A stretch of 23,904 nucleotides of DNA. It comes from Bacillota bacterium (GTDB lineage: Bacteria > Bacillota > Clostridia > Christensenellales > Aristaeellaceae). Positions 15,316 through 22,833 of the stretch are shown piece by piece (position 1 is the stretch's first letter; each line of letters begins with the position of its first letter). A model generated the notes under the pieces. That model searched no databases, was not told the DNA's origin, and was given only the letters and a program-made list of their open reading frames with translations. The DNA is taken from the NCBI GenBank assembly GCA_023398575.1, contig JAEWSC010000036.1, forward strand, positions 1 through 23,904, in the 5' to 3' direction. The position numbers and the translations under genes were made by a program.

Positions 15316-16056
15316 TTATAACCTGCCCGCAATGCGGCTGGCGGCATCAGCATCCAGCAGGAATTCGCAATTGGGGTGAAGCTGCAAAACGCTGGCGGGA
15401 ATATCCTCCGTCACGGGGCCAAGCAGCATTTTTTCCACGATTTCTGCCTTATGGGCGCCTTTTGCGATCAAAACGATCTTTTTGGAATGCATGATGGTAC
15501 GTATACCCAGCGTTAGCCCACCCAGTGGATAATCGGCTGCCACACCCGTTTCCTTGCGCACCCGTGCCTCAAAAATCTCATCCATGGGAGATACCCAAGT
15601 TTCGCTGCCAAAGGGCGTTCCCGGCTGATTGATGCCGATATGCCCGTTAAAGCCCAGCCCCAGCATTTGCAGGTCGATGCCGCCCCGCGCTTCCAACGCC
15701 TTTTGAAAATCCCGCGACTCCCGCTCAAAATCGTCTGAGATGGTGTGCGGCATTATAAAATTCTCTTCTGAAATTCCAAGGGGACCCACAATCTGCTCCT
15801 TGATCATGGTGTAGCAGCATCCTTTATAGCTGCGGGGCAGATTGGTCAGCTCGTCGACGTTAAACAGTGTAACCCCCGATACATCAAAAGGATATTGTTG
15901 AAAAATATCGCTTACGATCCTGTGCATGTTGATGGTGGTTTGGCCGGTAGACAGGCCAATCGCCGCACGGGGGTTTTTCATCATTTCGCCAATAATTCGC
16001 CAGGCGGCTATGCGGTCAAATTCCGTTTCGTTTTTAGCGACTGTCACTTTAAGCAT
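15316..16056 (-). CDS. Glucosamine-6-phosphate deaminase-like protein (NagB family)
   Basis: 246 residues from ATG at 16056, because AAAGGAG lies upstream at proper spacing and is itself overlapped by the earlier in-frame ATG at 16074. NagB converts glucosamine 6-phosphate to fructose 6-phosphate and ammonia. Key parts: phosphate loop GLSTGQTT (34-41; canonical LPTGSTP), FNVDEL with the ring-opening Asp68, and LGLGFNGHIGINQPG with His139. The length is normal. The loop departs from the Escherichia coli type (GQT for GST), so substrate specificity might differ. It sits between ROK kinase and GH9 in one operon, suggesting that an amino sugar freed by GH9 and phosphorylated by the kinase enters glycolysis here. 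Confidence 0.87.
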   Translation of the reverse strand: MLKVTVAKNETEFDRIAAWRIIGEMMKNPRAAIGLSTGQTTINMHRIVSDIFQQYPFDVSGVTLFNVDELTNLPRSYKGCCYTMIKEQIVGPLGISEENFIMPHTISDDFERESRDFQKALEARGGIDLQMLGLGFNGHIGINQPGTPFGSETWVSPMDEIFEARVRKETGVAADYPLGGLTLGIRTIMHSKKIVLIAKGAHKAEIVEKMLLGPVTEDIPASVLQLHPNCEFLLDADAASRIAGRL

Positions 16057-16092
16057 ACAGGGCTCTCCTTTCATGGGCGAAGGGCGTTTTTC

Positions 16093-17052
16093 TTATGCAA
16101 TGGAATCCATGGCCAGGGTGCAGGCGCCTAGCAGCCCGATCATATCGGGATCAAGCTGTGTCAGCTTTACACCGCCGGTGACAAAACGCATGGTGTTAGC
16201 GTGCAGATATTTTTCGATTCTTTGAAACAATATCCCATCCGCAACCACACCACCGCCAAGCACCACGGTGTCTGGGTCAGTGGTTCTGGCCAGATTCATA
16301 ATGAGGTTGGCGACCCCTTTGGCCGCGTTCTCCGTTAGTAAGCCGCACAGCGGATCTGTATCCGCCTTTTCAAACACTTCGCGCACATTCACTCGCTCGA
16401 TTCCAGAGGGAATGTGCAACGCAGTTTCCGGGTACTGGGGTTTAAGCAGACGGGCGCACTTGTCGATGCCACTGCCGGCCGCAATACATTCCACACAATC
16501 AATGCGGCCGCAGGCGCAAGAAATGCCCACCTTAACCCCCACTTGCACATGGCCTACCTCGCCAGAATTGAAATGTCCGCCGCGCACGATGCGTCCGCCT
16601 GTCACGATTCCCGCCGCAAGCCCCGTTCCCACATTGACATAAATAAAGTTTCTCGTCGTTTGCCCAAAGCCAAAACGCATCTCGGCATGAGTGGCACTGC
16701 GAACATCGTTGTCAATGGTGCAAGGAATTTTATAGCGTTTGGACAGAATTTCTGCAAGAGGCATTTCTTCGGTGCGCTGCTTATCAATTTGAAACCAAGT
16801 GCCAGTTTCACTATCCACCCGGCCGATCAGCCCCAGTCCCATTGCCAGAACCGGCTCGTCTGAGCCGCGATTTCTCATGTAATCATCCACAGCCTCTTGA
16901 ATACAAAGTAGTGCCTGTTTTTGATCAAGGTATCCCGATGGATATTTATGATGCTCAAGGAGTTTTCCGCTTGCATCAGCTTCGCCGATCAGCAGTTTGG
17001 TTCCTCCCAGATCCACCCCAAGATAAGTGCCGTATATACCCTTGGAACTCAA
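16093..17052 (-). CDS. ROK family sugar kinase
   Basis: 319 residues from TTG at 17052 with GAGGTG 6 bases upstream. The actin-like fold is marked by the phosphate loop GVDLGGTK (12-19), the catalytic Asp in TIDNDVRSA (Asp116), NVGTGLAAG, and the ROK zinc cluster: GEVGH (164-168) followed by CACGRIDCVEC (Cys179, 181, 186). LGGGV near the C-terminus is the adenosine motif. There is no N-terminal helix-turn-helix, so it is a kinase and not a repressor. First gene of the seven-gene operon, divergent from lacI with 209 bases between. It likely phosphorylates glucose, glucosamine or N-acetylglucosamine; sequence alone does not decide. Confidence 0.9.
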   Translation of the reverse strand: MSSKGIYGTYLGVDLGGTKLLIGEADASGKLLEHHKYPSGYLDQKQALLCIQEAVDDYMRNRGSDEPVLAMGLGLIGRVDSETGTWFQIDKQRTEEMPLAEILSKRYKIPCTIDNDVRSATHAEMRFGFGQTTRNFIYVNVGTGLAAGIVTGGRIVRGGHFNSGEVGHVQVGVKVGISCACGRIDCVECIAAGSGIDKCARLLKPQYPETALHIPSGIERVNVREVFEKADTDPLCGLLTENAAKGVANLIMNLARTTDPDTVVLGGGVVADGILFQRIEKYLHANTMRFVTGGVKLTQLDPDMIGLLGACTLAMDSIA

Positions 17053-17107
17053 TTATATCACCTCATACTAATGGAGAACATTTTGCGGCCAAAGGCGCAG
17101 TTCTATT

Positions 17108-17121
17108 TGAAAGCGGTATCA
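17108..17121. promoter_or_regulatory. LacI/cre-like operator 1
   Basis: TGAAAGCGGTATCA fits the Gram-positive cre consensus TGWAANCGNTNWCA at every defined position. It lies in the divergent ROK/lacI intergenic region, about 55 bases upstream of the ROK start, and is probably bound by the LacI protein encoded next to it or by CcpA. Confidence 0.7.
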
Positions 17122-17143
17122 GACCGGTTGGAGCAGCCATTGC

Positions 17144-17157
17144 TGCAAGCGGTACCA
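17144..17157. promoter_or_regulatory. LacI/cre-like operator 2 (weaker)
   Basis: TGCAAGCGGTACCA differs from the cre consensus at two positions. Its centre is 36 bases from that of operator 1, so two dimers could bind the same DNA region cooperatively. Confidence 0.45.
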
Positions 17158-17192
17158 ATGGCCAATTTCCGACCTTTCATTACAAATCGGGA

Positions 17193-17221
17193 TTGCAAAA
17201 GAGCAGAACGTTTACTATAAT
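17193..17221 (+). promoter_or_regulatory. Sigma-A promoter of the lacI gene
   Basis: TTGCAA (17193-17198) and a perfect TATAAT (17216-17221) are 17 bases apart. The lacI ATG follows at 17262. The operators lie just upstream of the -35 box, so the regulator may influence its own synthesis as well as the ROK operon. Confidence 0.75.
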
Positions 17222-17261
17222 AAAGCTACCCAATATTGGGAAATGATTCAAATGGAGCAGC

Positions 17262-18362
17262 ATGGTGAAGAAAGTACAAAGCGGAAATCCCTTTTCCAAG
17301 AAAAAAACGACCATCTATGAAATCGCAGAGCAGGCTGGCGTATCCATCACCACTGTTTCGCGCGTGCTGAACAACAGCCCCTTGGTGTCAGAGAGCACCC
17401 GCCGGCAAGTGCAGGCGGTGATTGAAGACAATCACTTTTCCCCCAACGCCCTGGCCCAGGGGCTTAGCAATAACGAAAGCAGATCTATCGGGGTCGTTTT
17501 GCCGGATATTACGAACCCTTACTTTTCATCGCTATTTCTGGAGATTGAGCGTTACTCCCTAGAGCAGAACTACTCCGTTGTGCTGTACAACACATTGTAC
17601 GGCAGCTTCAGCCAAAGCTTTCAAAAGACCATTTCTGAGACCGATTACTTCAAAATGATCATGGATAAAAGGCTGGATGGGGTCATTATCACCGGAGGTC
17701 AATTGGATAAAGATGTGATATCACCCGAGTACCTTGCCTCGCTGAACGAATTGCAGCAGCAGCTTCCCGTTGTCATCATCGGCCAGCGTTTTTCAGGCGC
17801 TAACTGCGTGTTTGTGCAGCGCAGCCTGGCAAGCGGTGTTCAGGCAGCCATAAGGCACCTCTACACCCTGGGCCACAAGCGGATCGGCTTTTTAGGGGGC
17901 GAGCCAGGCGTTCGCATTACCACCGACCGTTTTGCGGCCTACAAGCAGACAATGGAAACGATGAACCTGCCCTTTCACCAAGGTTACGTCCACTTTTCAG
18001 ACTACTACATCCCCGATGGCTACGCGGCTATGCAAGATCAGCTGATGTATGAGCGGCCAACCGCTTTTATCGCCATTAATGACATGGTGGCGTTTGGCGC
18101 CATCCGGGCCATTTCGGACGCGGGCCTTCGTGTGCCCGAGGATATTGCCATCGTCAGCTGCGACTCGTTTTACTTTGGCGAGTACGCCGTTCCGCGCCTG
18201 ACTTCGCTGGATCAACAAAACGACTATCTGGGCCGCCTGGCCATTATCAGTCTCATCAACCTGATGAAAGGCATTGAGGAAGAAGTACCCATCAGCCACA
18301 AACCAAGGTTGATCGTGCGGGAAAGTTGCGGCGCACAGTTGGGTATACGCCGCCTGGAGTAA
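17262..18362 (+). CDS. LacI family transcriptional regulator
   Basis: 366 residues; ATG at 17262 with GGAG 4 bases upstream (GTG at 17265 is possible). The N-terminal helix-turn-helix (16-38, TIYEIAEQAGVSITTVSRVL) and hinge helix with SPNALAQGL are followed by a periplasmic-binding-protein-like sugar sensor (SIGVVLPDITNPYFSSL onward). The sensor contains the usual LGHKRIGFLGG and PTAFIAINDMVAFGA strands. A Lys-rich extension of about 15 residues precedes the helix-turn-helix. It is divergent from the ROK operon, and palindromes of the type such proteins bind are found at three promoters of this locus, so it is the probable local regulator. The inducer is likely the imported sugar or a phosphorylated product; it cannot be read from the sequence. 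Confidence 0.93.
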   Translation: MVKKVQSGNPFSKKKTTIYEIAEQAGVSITTVSRVLNNSPLVSESTRRQVQAVIEDNHFSPNALAQGLSNNESRSIGVVLPDITNPYFSSLFLEIERYSLEQNYSVVLYNTLYGSFSQSFQKTISETDYFKMIMDKRLDGVIITGGQLDKDVISPEYLASLNELQQQLPVVIIGQRFSGANCVFVQRSLASGVQAAIRHLYTLGHKRIGFLGGEPGVRITTDRFAAYKQTMETMNLPFHQGYVHFSDYYIPDGYAAMQDQLMYERPTAFIAINDMVAFGAIRAISDAGLRVPEDIAIVSCDSFYFGEYAVPRLTSLDQQNDYLGRLAIISLINLMKGIEEEVPISHKPRLIVRESCGAQLGIRRLE

Positions 18363-18363
18363 G

Positions 18364-18402
18364 GGAACATGCGACCGGAGTAAAACCGGTCAGCGGTGTT
18401 CC
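18364..18402. terminator. Two-tier hairpin between convergent genes
   Basis: GGAACA/TGTTCC (18364-18369, 18397-18402) form the outer stem and GACCGG/CCGGTC (18373-18378, 18386-18391) the inner stem. It lies between the stops of lacI (plus) and the 70-residue gene (minus), overlapping the latter's last codons. A T-rich stretch follows on the plus strand (TCTTCCTCTC). Probable bidirectional terminator. Confidence 0.6.
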
Positions 18403-18602
18403 TCTTCCTCTCGCATTTCAAACGCACTCCGGGTCAGGCGTGAGTACAGCCGGTCAGCGGCCACCAGGGCCACCGCGGCGATAAGTTCAGCCTGCTTAAG
18501 CGTATCAGCGTCTTTCCCGAAAATGCCTGCAAAGTTGCCATCAGGCATGGTCAATTCGTTTTTTACTTCCTCTATCAGTTGGGCATAATCCAATCGGTTC
18601 AT
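18390..18602 (-). CDS. Small conserved-looking hypothetical protein, 70 residues
   Basis: The start is ATG at 18602 (MNRLDYAQLIEEVKNELTMP) with AAGGAGGAG 3-9 bases upstream; an earlier start at 18641 would sit inside the preceding gene without a site. The protein is mostly helical and acidic, with a helix-like N-terminus, a GNFAGIFGKDADTLKQAELI middle and a basic then Glu-rich tail (FEMREEEEHR). No known family is recognised. It is the last gene of the ABC operon, 16 bases after the double VOC gene, and its strong ribosome binding site supports a real gene. It could be a partner of the VOC protein or an oligomeric small protein; this is unknown. Confidence 0.65.
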   Translation of the reverse strand: MNRLDYAQLIEEVKNELTMPDGNFAGIFGKDADTLKQAELIAAVALVAADRLYSRLTRSAFEMREEEEHR

Positions 18603-18618
18603 GCGCTCCTCCTTGCCG

Positions 18619-19374
18619 TTATACTTCGGGCGCTTCCGCAAATAAATCCGGCAGCCTTTCCGGGATATTCATCCCTGCCCCATATCCGGTAAACTCAATA
18701 ACTTCGCCCGCCGGCCCAAGGCGGCTTTTTTCTGTTGCCGCATGATCCTTGCCAGACAAAAACCCGAAGCTTGTGTATGCCTTGGGATCAGTGGAATATT
18801 GCCCGCCAGTAAACAGTTCAAGCTCCCGCATGTCAGCAAGGCGCATTGAGCAGCCCCATTCCCAATCCACCTTTATATGTGCCCCAAGCGATTCATAAAA
18901 GCGGATGCTCTCAGGCATATCTGGCACCGTTAGCGCAACATGAACAAAATGCTTCACATAACAGTTCCCCGGCATTGCTTCACCAAAACTGCCGCTCTGC
19001 CGCATGATCCCCCAGAACTCGATTTCTTCGCCGGATGGAGCTCGCACAAAGGCCATGCGCAGATTCTTGTAGGTATATGGCTTGGGGTCGCTCTCCCGGC
19101 TGGGCACAGCTCCAAACTCCAAGGCTCTTGCAAAGGCTGCGTCTACGTCGTAGGTGTTATAGCACACGTGAGTGATGCCGCTAAAATCCCCTTCATTGGC
19201 GCCGCCGCCGTTTAGGCAGAGCAAAATCCGATCCGGTGTTGCAATGACAGCTGCATCTTTGCCTCTTTGTATAGGCTCAAGCCCGAGACCATGACAATAG
19301 AATCGTATGGCATCTTCTACACAAGGAACAGATATTCTTACATAACCGAGCCCAGTCACCTTTTCCATTTCCAT
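18619..19374 (-). CDS. Double-domain VOC family protein
   Basis: 251 residues; ATG with AGGATAGGGG upstream formed by the end of the permease gene, 4 bases apart. Two VOC domains are present: about 5-125 (GLGYVRISVP to EEIEFWGI) and 138-240 (VKHFVHVALTVPDM to GEVIEFTGYG). Metal positions are uneven. Domain 1 has the His of ITHVCY and Glu of EEIEF but no His or Glu in its first half. Domain 2 has FVHVAL, LELFTG and EVIEF, but the His position in its second half is Ser/Phe (YTSFGFL). Domain 2 is therefore the likelier catalytic one. Embedding in a sugar ABC operon suggests action on the imported compound or its oxidised product, as for the two single-domain VOC proteins of this locus. Confidence 0.85.
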   Translation of the reverse strand: MEMEKVTGLGYVRISVPCVEDAIRFYCHGLGLEPIQRGKDAAVIATPDRILLCLNGGGANEGDFSGITHVCYNTYDVDAAFARALEFGAVPSRESDPKPYTYKNLRMAFVRAPSGEEIEFWGIMRQSGSFGEAMPGNCYVKHFVHVALTVPDMPESIRFYESLGAHIKVDWEWGCSMRLADMRELELFTGGQYSTDPKAYTSFGFLSGKDHAATEKSRLGPAGEVIEFTGYGAGMNIPERLPDLFAEAPEV

Positions 19375-19378
19375 TCCC

Positions 19379-20212
19379 CTATCCTTTGAGCGCCCCGGTG
19401 GTAACGTTCACATAATACTTCTGGCACAGCACGAACAATATGACCACGGGGATAACCGCAACCACTGTGCCTGCTGCCACGTTGGTAAACTTGTAATTGA
19501 ACTGCCCACTGATGTGCTTGAGGCCAGTGGCAACGGGATATTGGTCCACATTCAAAATCAGAAGCGGCCAGAGGAACATGTTCCATTTATTAATAAAGTC
19601 CATGATGACCACCGTGGCCACCGAGGGAAGAATCTGCGGCAGCATGATACTGCGCCAGATGCGGAATTCCTTGGCACCGTCAATGCGGGCAGAATCCATC
19701 AACTCCTTGGGAATTGCCATGTATGCCTGCCTTAACAGTATGATGCTGAACACATTGACAGAGTTGGGAATAATGACGCCCAGGAAGCTCCCGCCAAGGC
19801 CCATGCGCTGGATGGTGATGTAGTTTACTACCAGTCCCGCAGCGGCAGGGATGATCATAGTAGCCACCAGTGCAGTATTCACCAGTTTTTTCCCATAGAA
19901 GTCCATCTTGGCCAAGGGATAGGCGCATAAGGCACCCAAGATGGCGTTGAGTGCAACGCCGCCACCGGCGATGATCAGCGAATTGACCAGCATACGAAAG
20001 ATGTCCAACAGCTTGAATACGCCAACATAGCTGTCCCAGGAAAAGTGCTTGGGTAAAAGATTCAGGGTATATATATTTTCATTGGATTTGAAGGAGGTGG
20101 ACAAAAGCCAAATAAAAGGGCCTGCGCAAACAAATGCAGTCAGGAGTAAAGCGGCATACATAAGCAGCTTTACCGCGCCTTTTTTTAGCTTGTTTCGATG
20201 CTTTAACTGCAT
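19379..20212 (-). CDS. CUT1 sugar ABC transporter permease (MalG type)
   Basis: 277 residues from ATG at 20212, two bases after the stop of the first permease gene, with GGGGGA upstream in that gene; an upstream in-frame extension lies within the other gene. Six membrane segments are expected. The conserved EAA-type cytoplasmic loop that contacts the ATPase reads KELMDSARIDGAKEFRIWRS, followed by IMLPQILP. It is the second transmembrane subunit of a binding-protein-dependent importer. The ATPase subunit is not encoded in the window, which is usual where a shared MsmK/UgpC-type ATPase serves several CUT1 systems. Confidence 0.92.
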   Translation of the reverse strand: MQLKHRNKLKKGAVKLLMYAALLLTAFVCAGPFIWLLSTSFKSNENIYTLNLLPKHFSWDSYVGVFKLLDIFRMLVNSLIIAGGGVALNAILGALCAYPLAKMDFYGKKLVNTALVATMIIPAAAGLVVNYITIQRMGLGGSFLGVIIPNSVNVFSIILLRQAYMAIPKELMDSARIDGAKEFRIWRSIMLPQILPSVATVVIMDFINKWNMFLWPLLILNVDQYPVATGLKHISGQFNYKFTNVAAGTVVAVIPVVILFVLCQKYYVNVTTGALKG

Positions 20213-20214
20213 TG

Positions 20215-21102
20215 TCAAAAGATGTCCCCCGCCTTCTTGTTGTAGTAATTCAGCACGATGCTGAAAAGGCATGTCAGCATGGCAAGCACGATGCCAACTG
20301 TTGCGGAATACCCGAAATCAAATTTGGAGAAAGCTTGATAATACGCGTAGAAATTAATCACGTACGTGGCTTTATCCGGCCCGCCCGAACCATTAGTGAT
20401 AGTGAATACCACATCAAACACACCGACTGCAGCAATTACCGATACCAGAGAGCAAAACCAGATGGTGGGCTGCAAAAGAGGCATGCGGATGCGCCAAAAG
20501 CTGCGCCACGCGCTGGCGCCGTCGATGCGGGCTGCTTCCATCAATTCTTCTGGAAAGGTCTGCAGTGCGGAAAGATAAATCATCATGTAATAGCCAATGC
20601 CCTGCCAGATGGTAATAGCCATCATGGTAGAAAGCGCCAGCTTCGAGCTGGACAAAAACCGCACGGGTTGCTCAATCATGCCGGTTTGCAGCAGCCATGT
20701 GTTTAGTACGCCGTTAGGGTCAAAGATAAACTTCCATATGATAGCCACTGCCACCATGGAGGTAACCACCGGCAGGTAATATAAAATCCGAAAGAATTTG
20801 CTTCCGGACATCTTGCGGTTCAAAATCAGCGCAAGCAGTATAGACAAGAGCTGCAAGATGGGCACCACGATGACAAACCTGCAGGAGTTGAAAAAAGCTT
20901 TCCAAAAGTCCGAATCCGCAATGAGGCGTTTGAAATTGCTCAGCCCAACAAATTCTGTTGCACCAAACACCGAAAAGTTGGTAAACGCCAGCGGTATGCT
21001 GAACACGATGGGGTAAAATACAAATACCAGCAAAATCGCTATGGCAGGCGCCATAAATAACCAGGCAACCATGGTGGTGCGCCACTTACTCTTGTTTGAC
21101 AT
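20215..21102 (-). CDS. CUT1 sugar ABC transporter permease (MalF/UgpA type)
   Basis: 295 residues; ATG with GGAAGGAA 9 bases upstream. The N-terminus SNKSKWRTTMVAWLFMAPAI leads into the first of six membrane segments. The EAA loop is EELMEAARIDGASAWRSFWR followed by IRMPLLQP, as in MalF/UgpA/AraP-type permeases. It forms a heterodimer with the next gene product and works with the solute-binding protein upstream. A strong stem-loop separates it from that binding protein, likely reducing expression of the permeases relative to the binding protein. Confidence 0.93.
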   Translation of the reverse strand: MSNKSKWRTTMVAWLFMAPAIAILLVFVFYPIVFSIPLAFTNFSVFGATEFVGLSNFKRLIADSDFWKAFFNSCRFVIVVPILQLLSILLALILNRKMSGSKFFRILYYLPVVTSMVAVAIIWKFIFDPNGVLNTWLLQTGMIEQPVRFLSSSKLALSTMMAITIWQGIGYYMMIYLSALQTFPEELMEAARIDGASAWRSFWRIRMPLLQPTIWFCSLVSVIAAVGVFDVVFTITNGSGGPDKATYVINFYAYYQAFSKFDFGYSATVGIVLAMLTCLFSIVLNYYNKKAGDIF

Positions 21103-21149
21103 GCTTTTGAATTCCTTCCAGGTGTGGTGCTGAGATAATCCTTTGAGCC

Positions 21150-21183
21150 ATCATGGGATGCGAAATCGATCGCATCCCATGAT
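21150..21183 (-). promoter_or_regulatory. Intercistronic stem-loop between binding protein and permease
   Basis: A 13-bp perfect stem (21150-21162 with 21171-21183, arm ATCATGGGATGCG) surrounds an 8-base loop. There is no T tract on the minus strand, so it is not a classic terminator. Placed 36 bases after the binding-protein stop, it is suited to protect the upstream part of the message or partly attenuate, a known arrangement in sugar ABC operons. Confidence 0.7.
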
Positions 21184-21219
21184 AGTCTTGACCCATTTAG
21201 TCAGTGATGAAACAGTCCG

Positions 21220-22467
21220 TTACTTCGCCATCTGCGAAAGAATCTCATTCACGCGGGCTTCAGCATCGGCAATCGCCTGAGCCGGATCCTTTTCACTGGC
21301 AAAGATGGCATCCATGATGTTGTCGATTTCGCGCTTCACATCATCATCGCTTTCCAGGCCCAGCGTCATATCCACGGCAGATTGGGCGGACTGGGAAGCA
21401 TAGAAGTTCGCCTGACCTTCCAAGCTTTCCATATCGCTCTGGAAGAAGGGATCAGCCGCGGCCACCTTGGTGGTGGGAAAAATGGAAACTTCATGACAGA
21501 AGGCTAGCTGATTTTCATCATTGGTGATGAAGTTAGCAAAATCTAAAGCTTCCATAGGATGCTTGGTCTGCTTGGAAATGACCAGGTTCATAATCGCTTC
21601 GCCGCTCACATTGGCCGGGCCAAGAACCGCCGCTGCAATGCCAGTGCTATTGAGAATGTCAGGTGCCTCATCCTTCAAGCGGGTCACAGTCTGTGGTCCG
21701 CCCAAGATGATGGCCAGCATGTTGCTAGCGTATAGCTGACGATCGTTGTCCCAGTTATCCCAAGCGCCTGGCTCGGTGTTCACAGCGCCAGTCATGCCAA
21801 GATCTCGCAGCTTGGTAACCAGTTCGAGGGCTTCAGGCGTATTAAAGGTGGCTTTGGTATGGTCTTCGCTGACCATGGGAATACCGTAGCTGTAGAACAT
21901 ATGGAACATGCTGGAGGGTGTGAACAGATAGGCGCCAGTGTCCTGCTTAAACTTGATGGCCAGGTCAAACAGCTCCTGATAGGTGGCGGGGAATGCAGTG
22001 ATGCTGCCTTGCTCCAAAAGCGCCTTGTTGTACACAGCTACGTTGGGAGTGGCGTACCAGGGCAAAGCGTACACGCCATCGCCCAAACGGGCCGAGTTGT
22101 AGGCAGCGTCCAGGTAAATGCCCTTCTGCTCATCGGTGATGATGTCTTCCAGATTGAGCAATGCATCCTTGCCGGCATAAGTCAGGGCCAGCTGGGACCA
22201 AATGTTGATAACATCGGGTGGGTTTCCGCCGGCGGTCTGGGTCAGGAACTTATCCTGGATACCGTCCCAGGGCAGGTCCTGCCAAACAATCGTCACATTG
22301 GGATGGGCTGCCTCATATTTGTCAATCAAGCCCTGAACAAAATCGGTAAAGGTGGGCTGCAGCGCCAGCGTCCAGAACTCCAGTGAGATTTGTTCCTCTG
22401 CGAAGCTGTGGGACACCATGCCCAGCATCAACAGCAGGGAAAGTACCAGTGCCAGGAACCGTTTCAT
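21220..22467 (-). CDS. Extracellular solute-binding protein, family 1 (CUT1 sugar ABC transporter)
   Basis: 415 residues; ATG with GGAGG 8 bases upstream. The signal peptide is MKRFLALVLSLLLMLGMVSH followed by SFA-EEQ, a signal peptidase I-type site with no lipobox Cys, so the protein is not obviously a lipoprotein; this is unusual for a monoderm. The mature part has the family-1 pattern: ISLEFWTLALQPTFTDFVQG, FLTQTAGGNPPDVINIWSQL, YALPWYATPNVAVYNKALLE. These contain the Trp and Tyr residues that stack on sugars. First gene of the five-gene import operon. It delivers an oligosaccharide to the two permeases; the ligand cannot be named from sequence. Confidence 0.93.
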   Translation of the reverse strand: MKRFLALVLSLLLMLGMVSHSFAEEQISLEFWTLALQPTFTDFVQGLIDKYEAAHPNVTIVWQDLPWDGIQDKFLTQTAGGNPPDVINIWSQLALTYAGKDALLNLEDIITDEQKGIYLDAAYNSARLGDGVYALPWYATPNVAVYNKALLEQGSITAFPATYQELFDLAIKFKQDTGAYLFTPSSMFHMFYSYGIPMVSEDHTKATFNTPEALELVTKLRDLGMTGAVNTEPGAWDNWDNDRQLYASNMLAIILGGPQTVTRLKDEAPDILNSTGIAAAVLGPANVSGEAIMNLVISKQTKHPMEALDFANFITNDENQLAFCHEVSIFPTTKVAAADPFFQSDMESLEGQANFYASQSAQSAVDMTLGLESDDDVKREIDNIMDAIFASEKDPAQAIADAEARVNEILSQMAK

Positions 22468-22497
22468 GAAGTCTACCTCCTATGCATTATGGGAATC

Positions 22498-22511
22498 GAC
22501 CGTTTGCGGTC
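22498..22511. promoter_or_regulatory. Short palindrome in the binding-protein leader
   Basis: GACCGTTTGCGGTC has 5-bp arms (GACCG/CGGTC) and lies within the predicted 5' untranslated region, directly beside the operator-like site at 22511-22529. It may be a small RNA hairpin or a second regulator site; evidence is limited. Confidence 0.35.
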
Positions 22512-22512
22512 A

Positions 22513-22526
22513 TTGCAACCGCTTTC
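22513..22526. promoter_or_regulatory. LacI/cre-like operator at the binding-protein promoter
   Basis: Read on the minus strand TGAAAGCGGTTGCA matches the cre consensus with one mismatch. It begins just downstream of the -10 box, covering the expected start point, so a bound repressor would block initiation. Confidence 0.65.
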
Positions 22527-22533
22527 ATAAATG

Positions 22534-22562
22534 AATATACTCGAAATGCAGTTACTTGTCAA
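22534..22562 (-). promoter_or_regulatory. Sigma-A promoter of the ABC operon
   Basis: On the minus strand consensus TTGACA (22562-22557) and TATATT (22539-22534) are 17 bases apart. The start point falls near 22527, inside the operator, leaving a leader of about 60 bases before the binding-protein ATG at 22467. Confidence 0.8.
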
Positions 22563-22769
22563 TCTCTTTTTCGGCTTATTAGAAGTTTTTTGCTTTTCTT
22601 TCGATTTGCACACCTTTGCTCTGTATTTTTTTACTGTTTCTACACATTTTCCCTTCAAATCCACGGATACTCACACCAGCTTCATAGGCCAACACTTATG
22701 AGAACCTCTGCATAAACGAATTATTAGCGTTTATGGTATCATGCTGCAACATTTTCATCCATCTTTGTA

Positions 22770-22785
22770 TTGAAAGCGATTTCAA
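22770..22785. promoter_or_regulatory. LacI/cre-like operator at the VOC promoter
   Basis: TTGAAAGCGATTTCAA is a nearly perfect 16-base palindrome and its inner 14 bases fit the cre consensus fully. Its first six bases are also the -35 hexamer of the promoter for the VOC gene, so binding would exclude RNA polymerase. Confidence 0.75.
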
Positions 22786-22798
22786 TATGCTGTATAGT
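22770..22798 (+). promoter_or_regulatory. Sigma-A promoter of the plus-strand VOC gene
   Basis: TTGAAA (22770-22775), 17 bases, TATAGT (22793-22798). The VOC ATG at 22834 follows with AAAGGAGAGG in between. Confidence 0.75.
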
Positions 22799-22833
22799 GT
22801 TATATATCAACAAAAAAGGAGAGGACTATTTCG

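Noticed and set aside
17059..17086. TTGGCC...TAGTAT as the promoter of the ROK operon
   Set aside because: Its start point would fall inside the ribosome binding site of the ROK gene; the true promoter must lie further upstream and is not clear.
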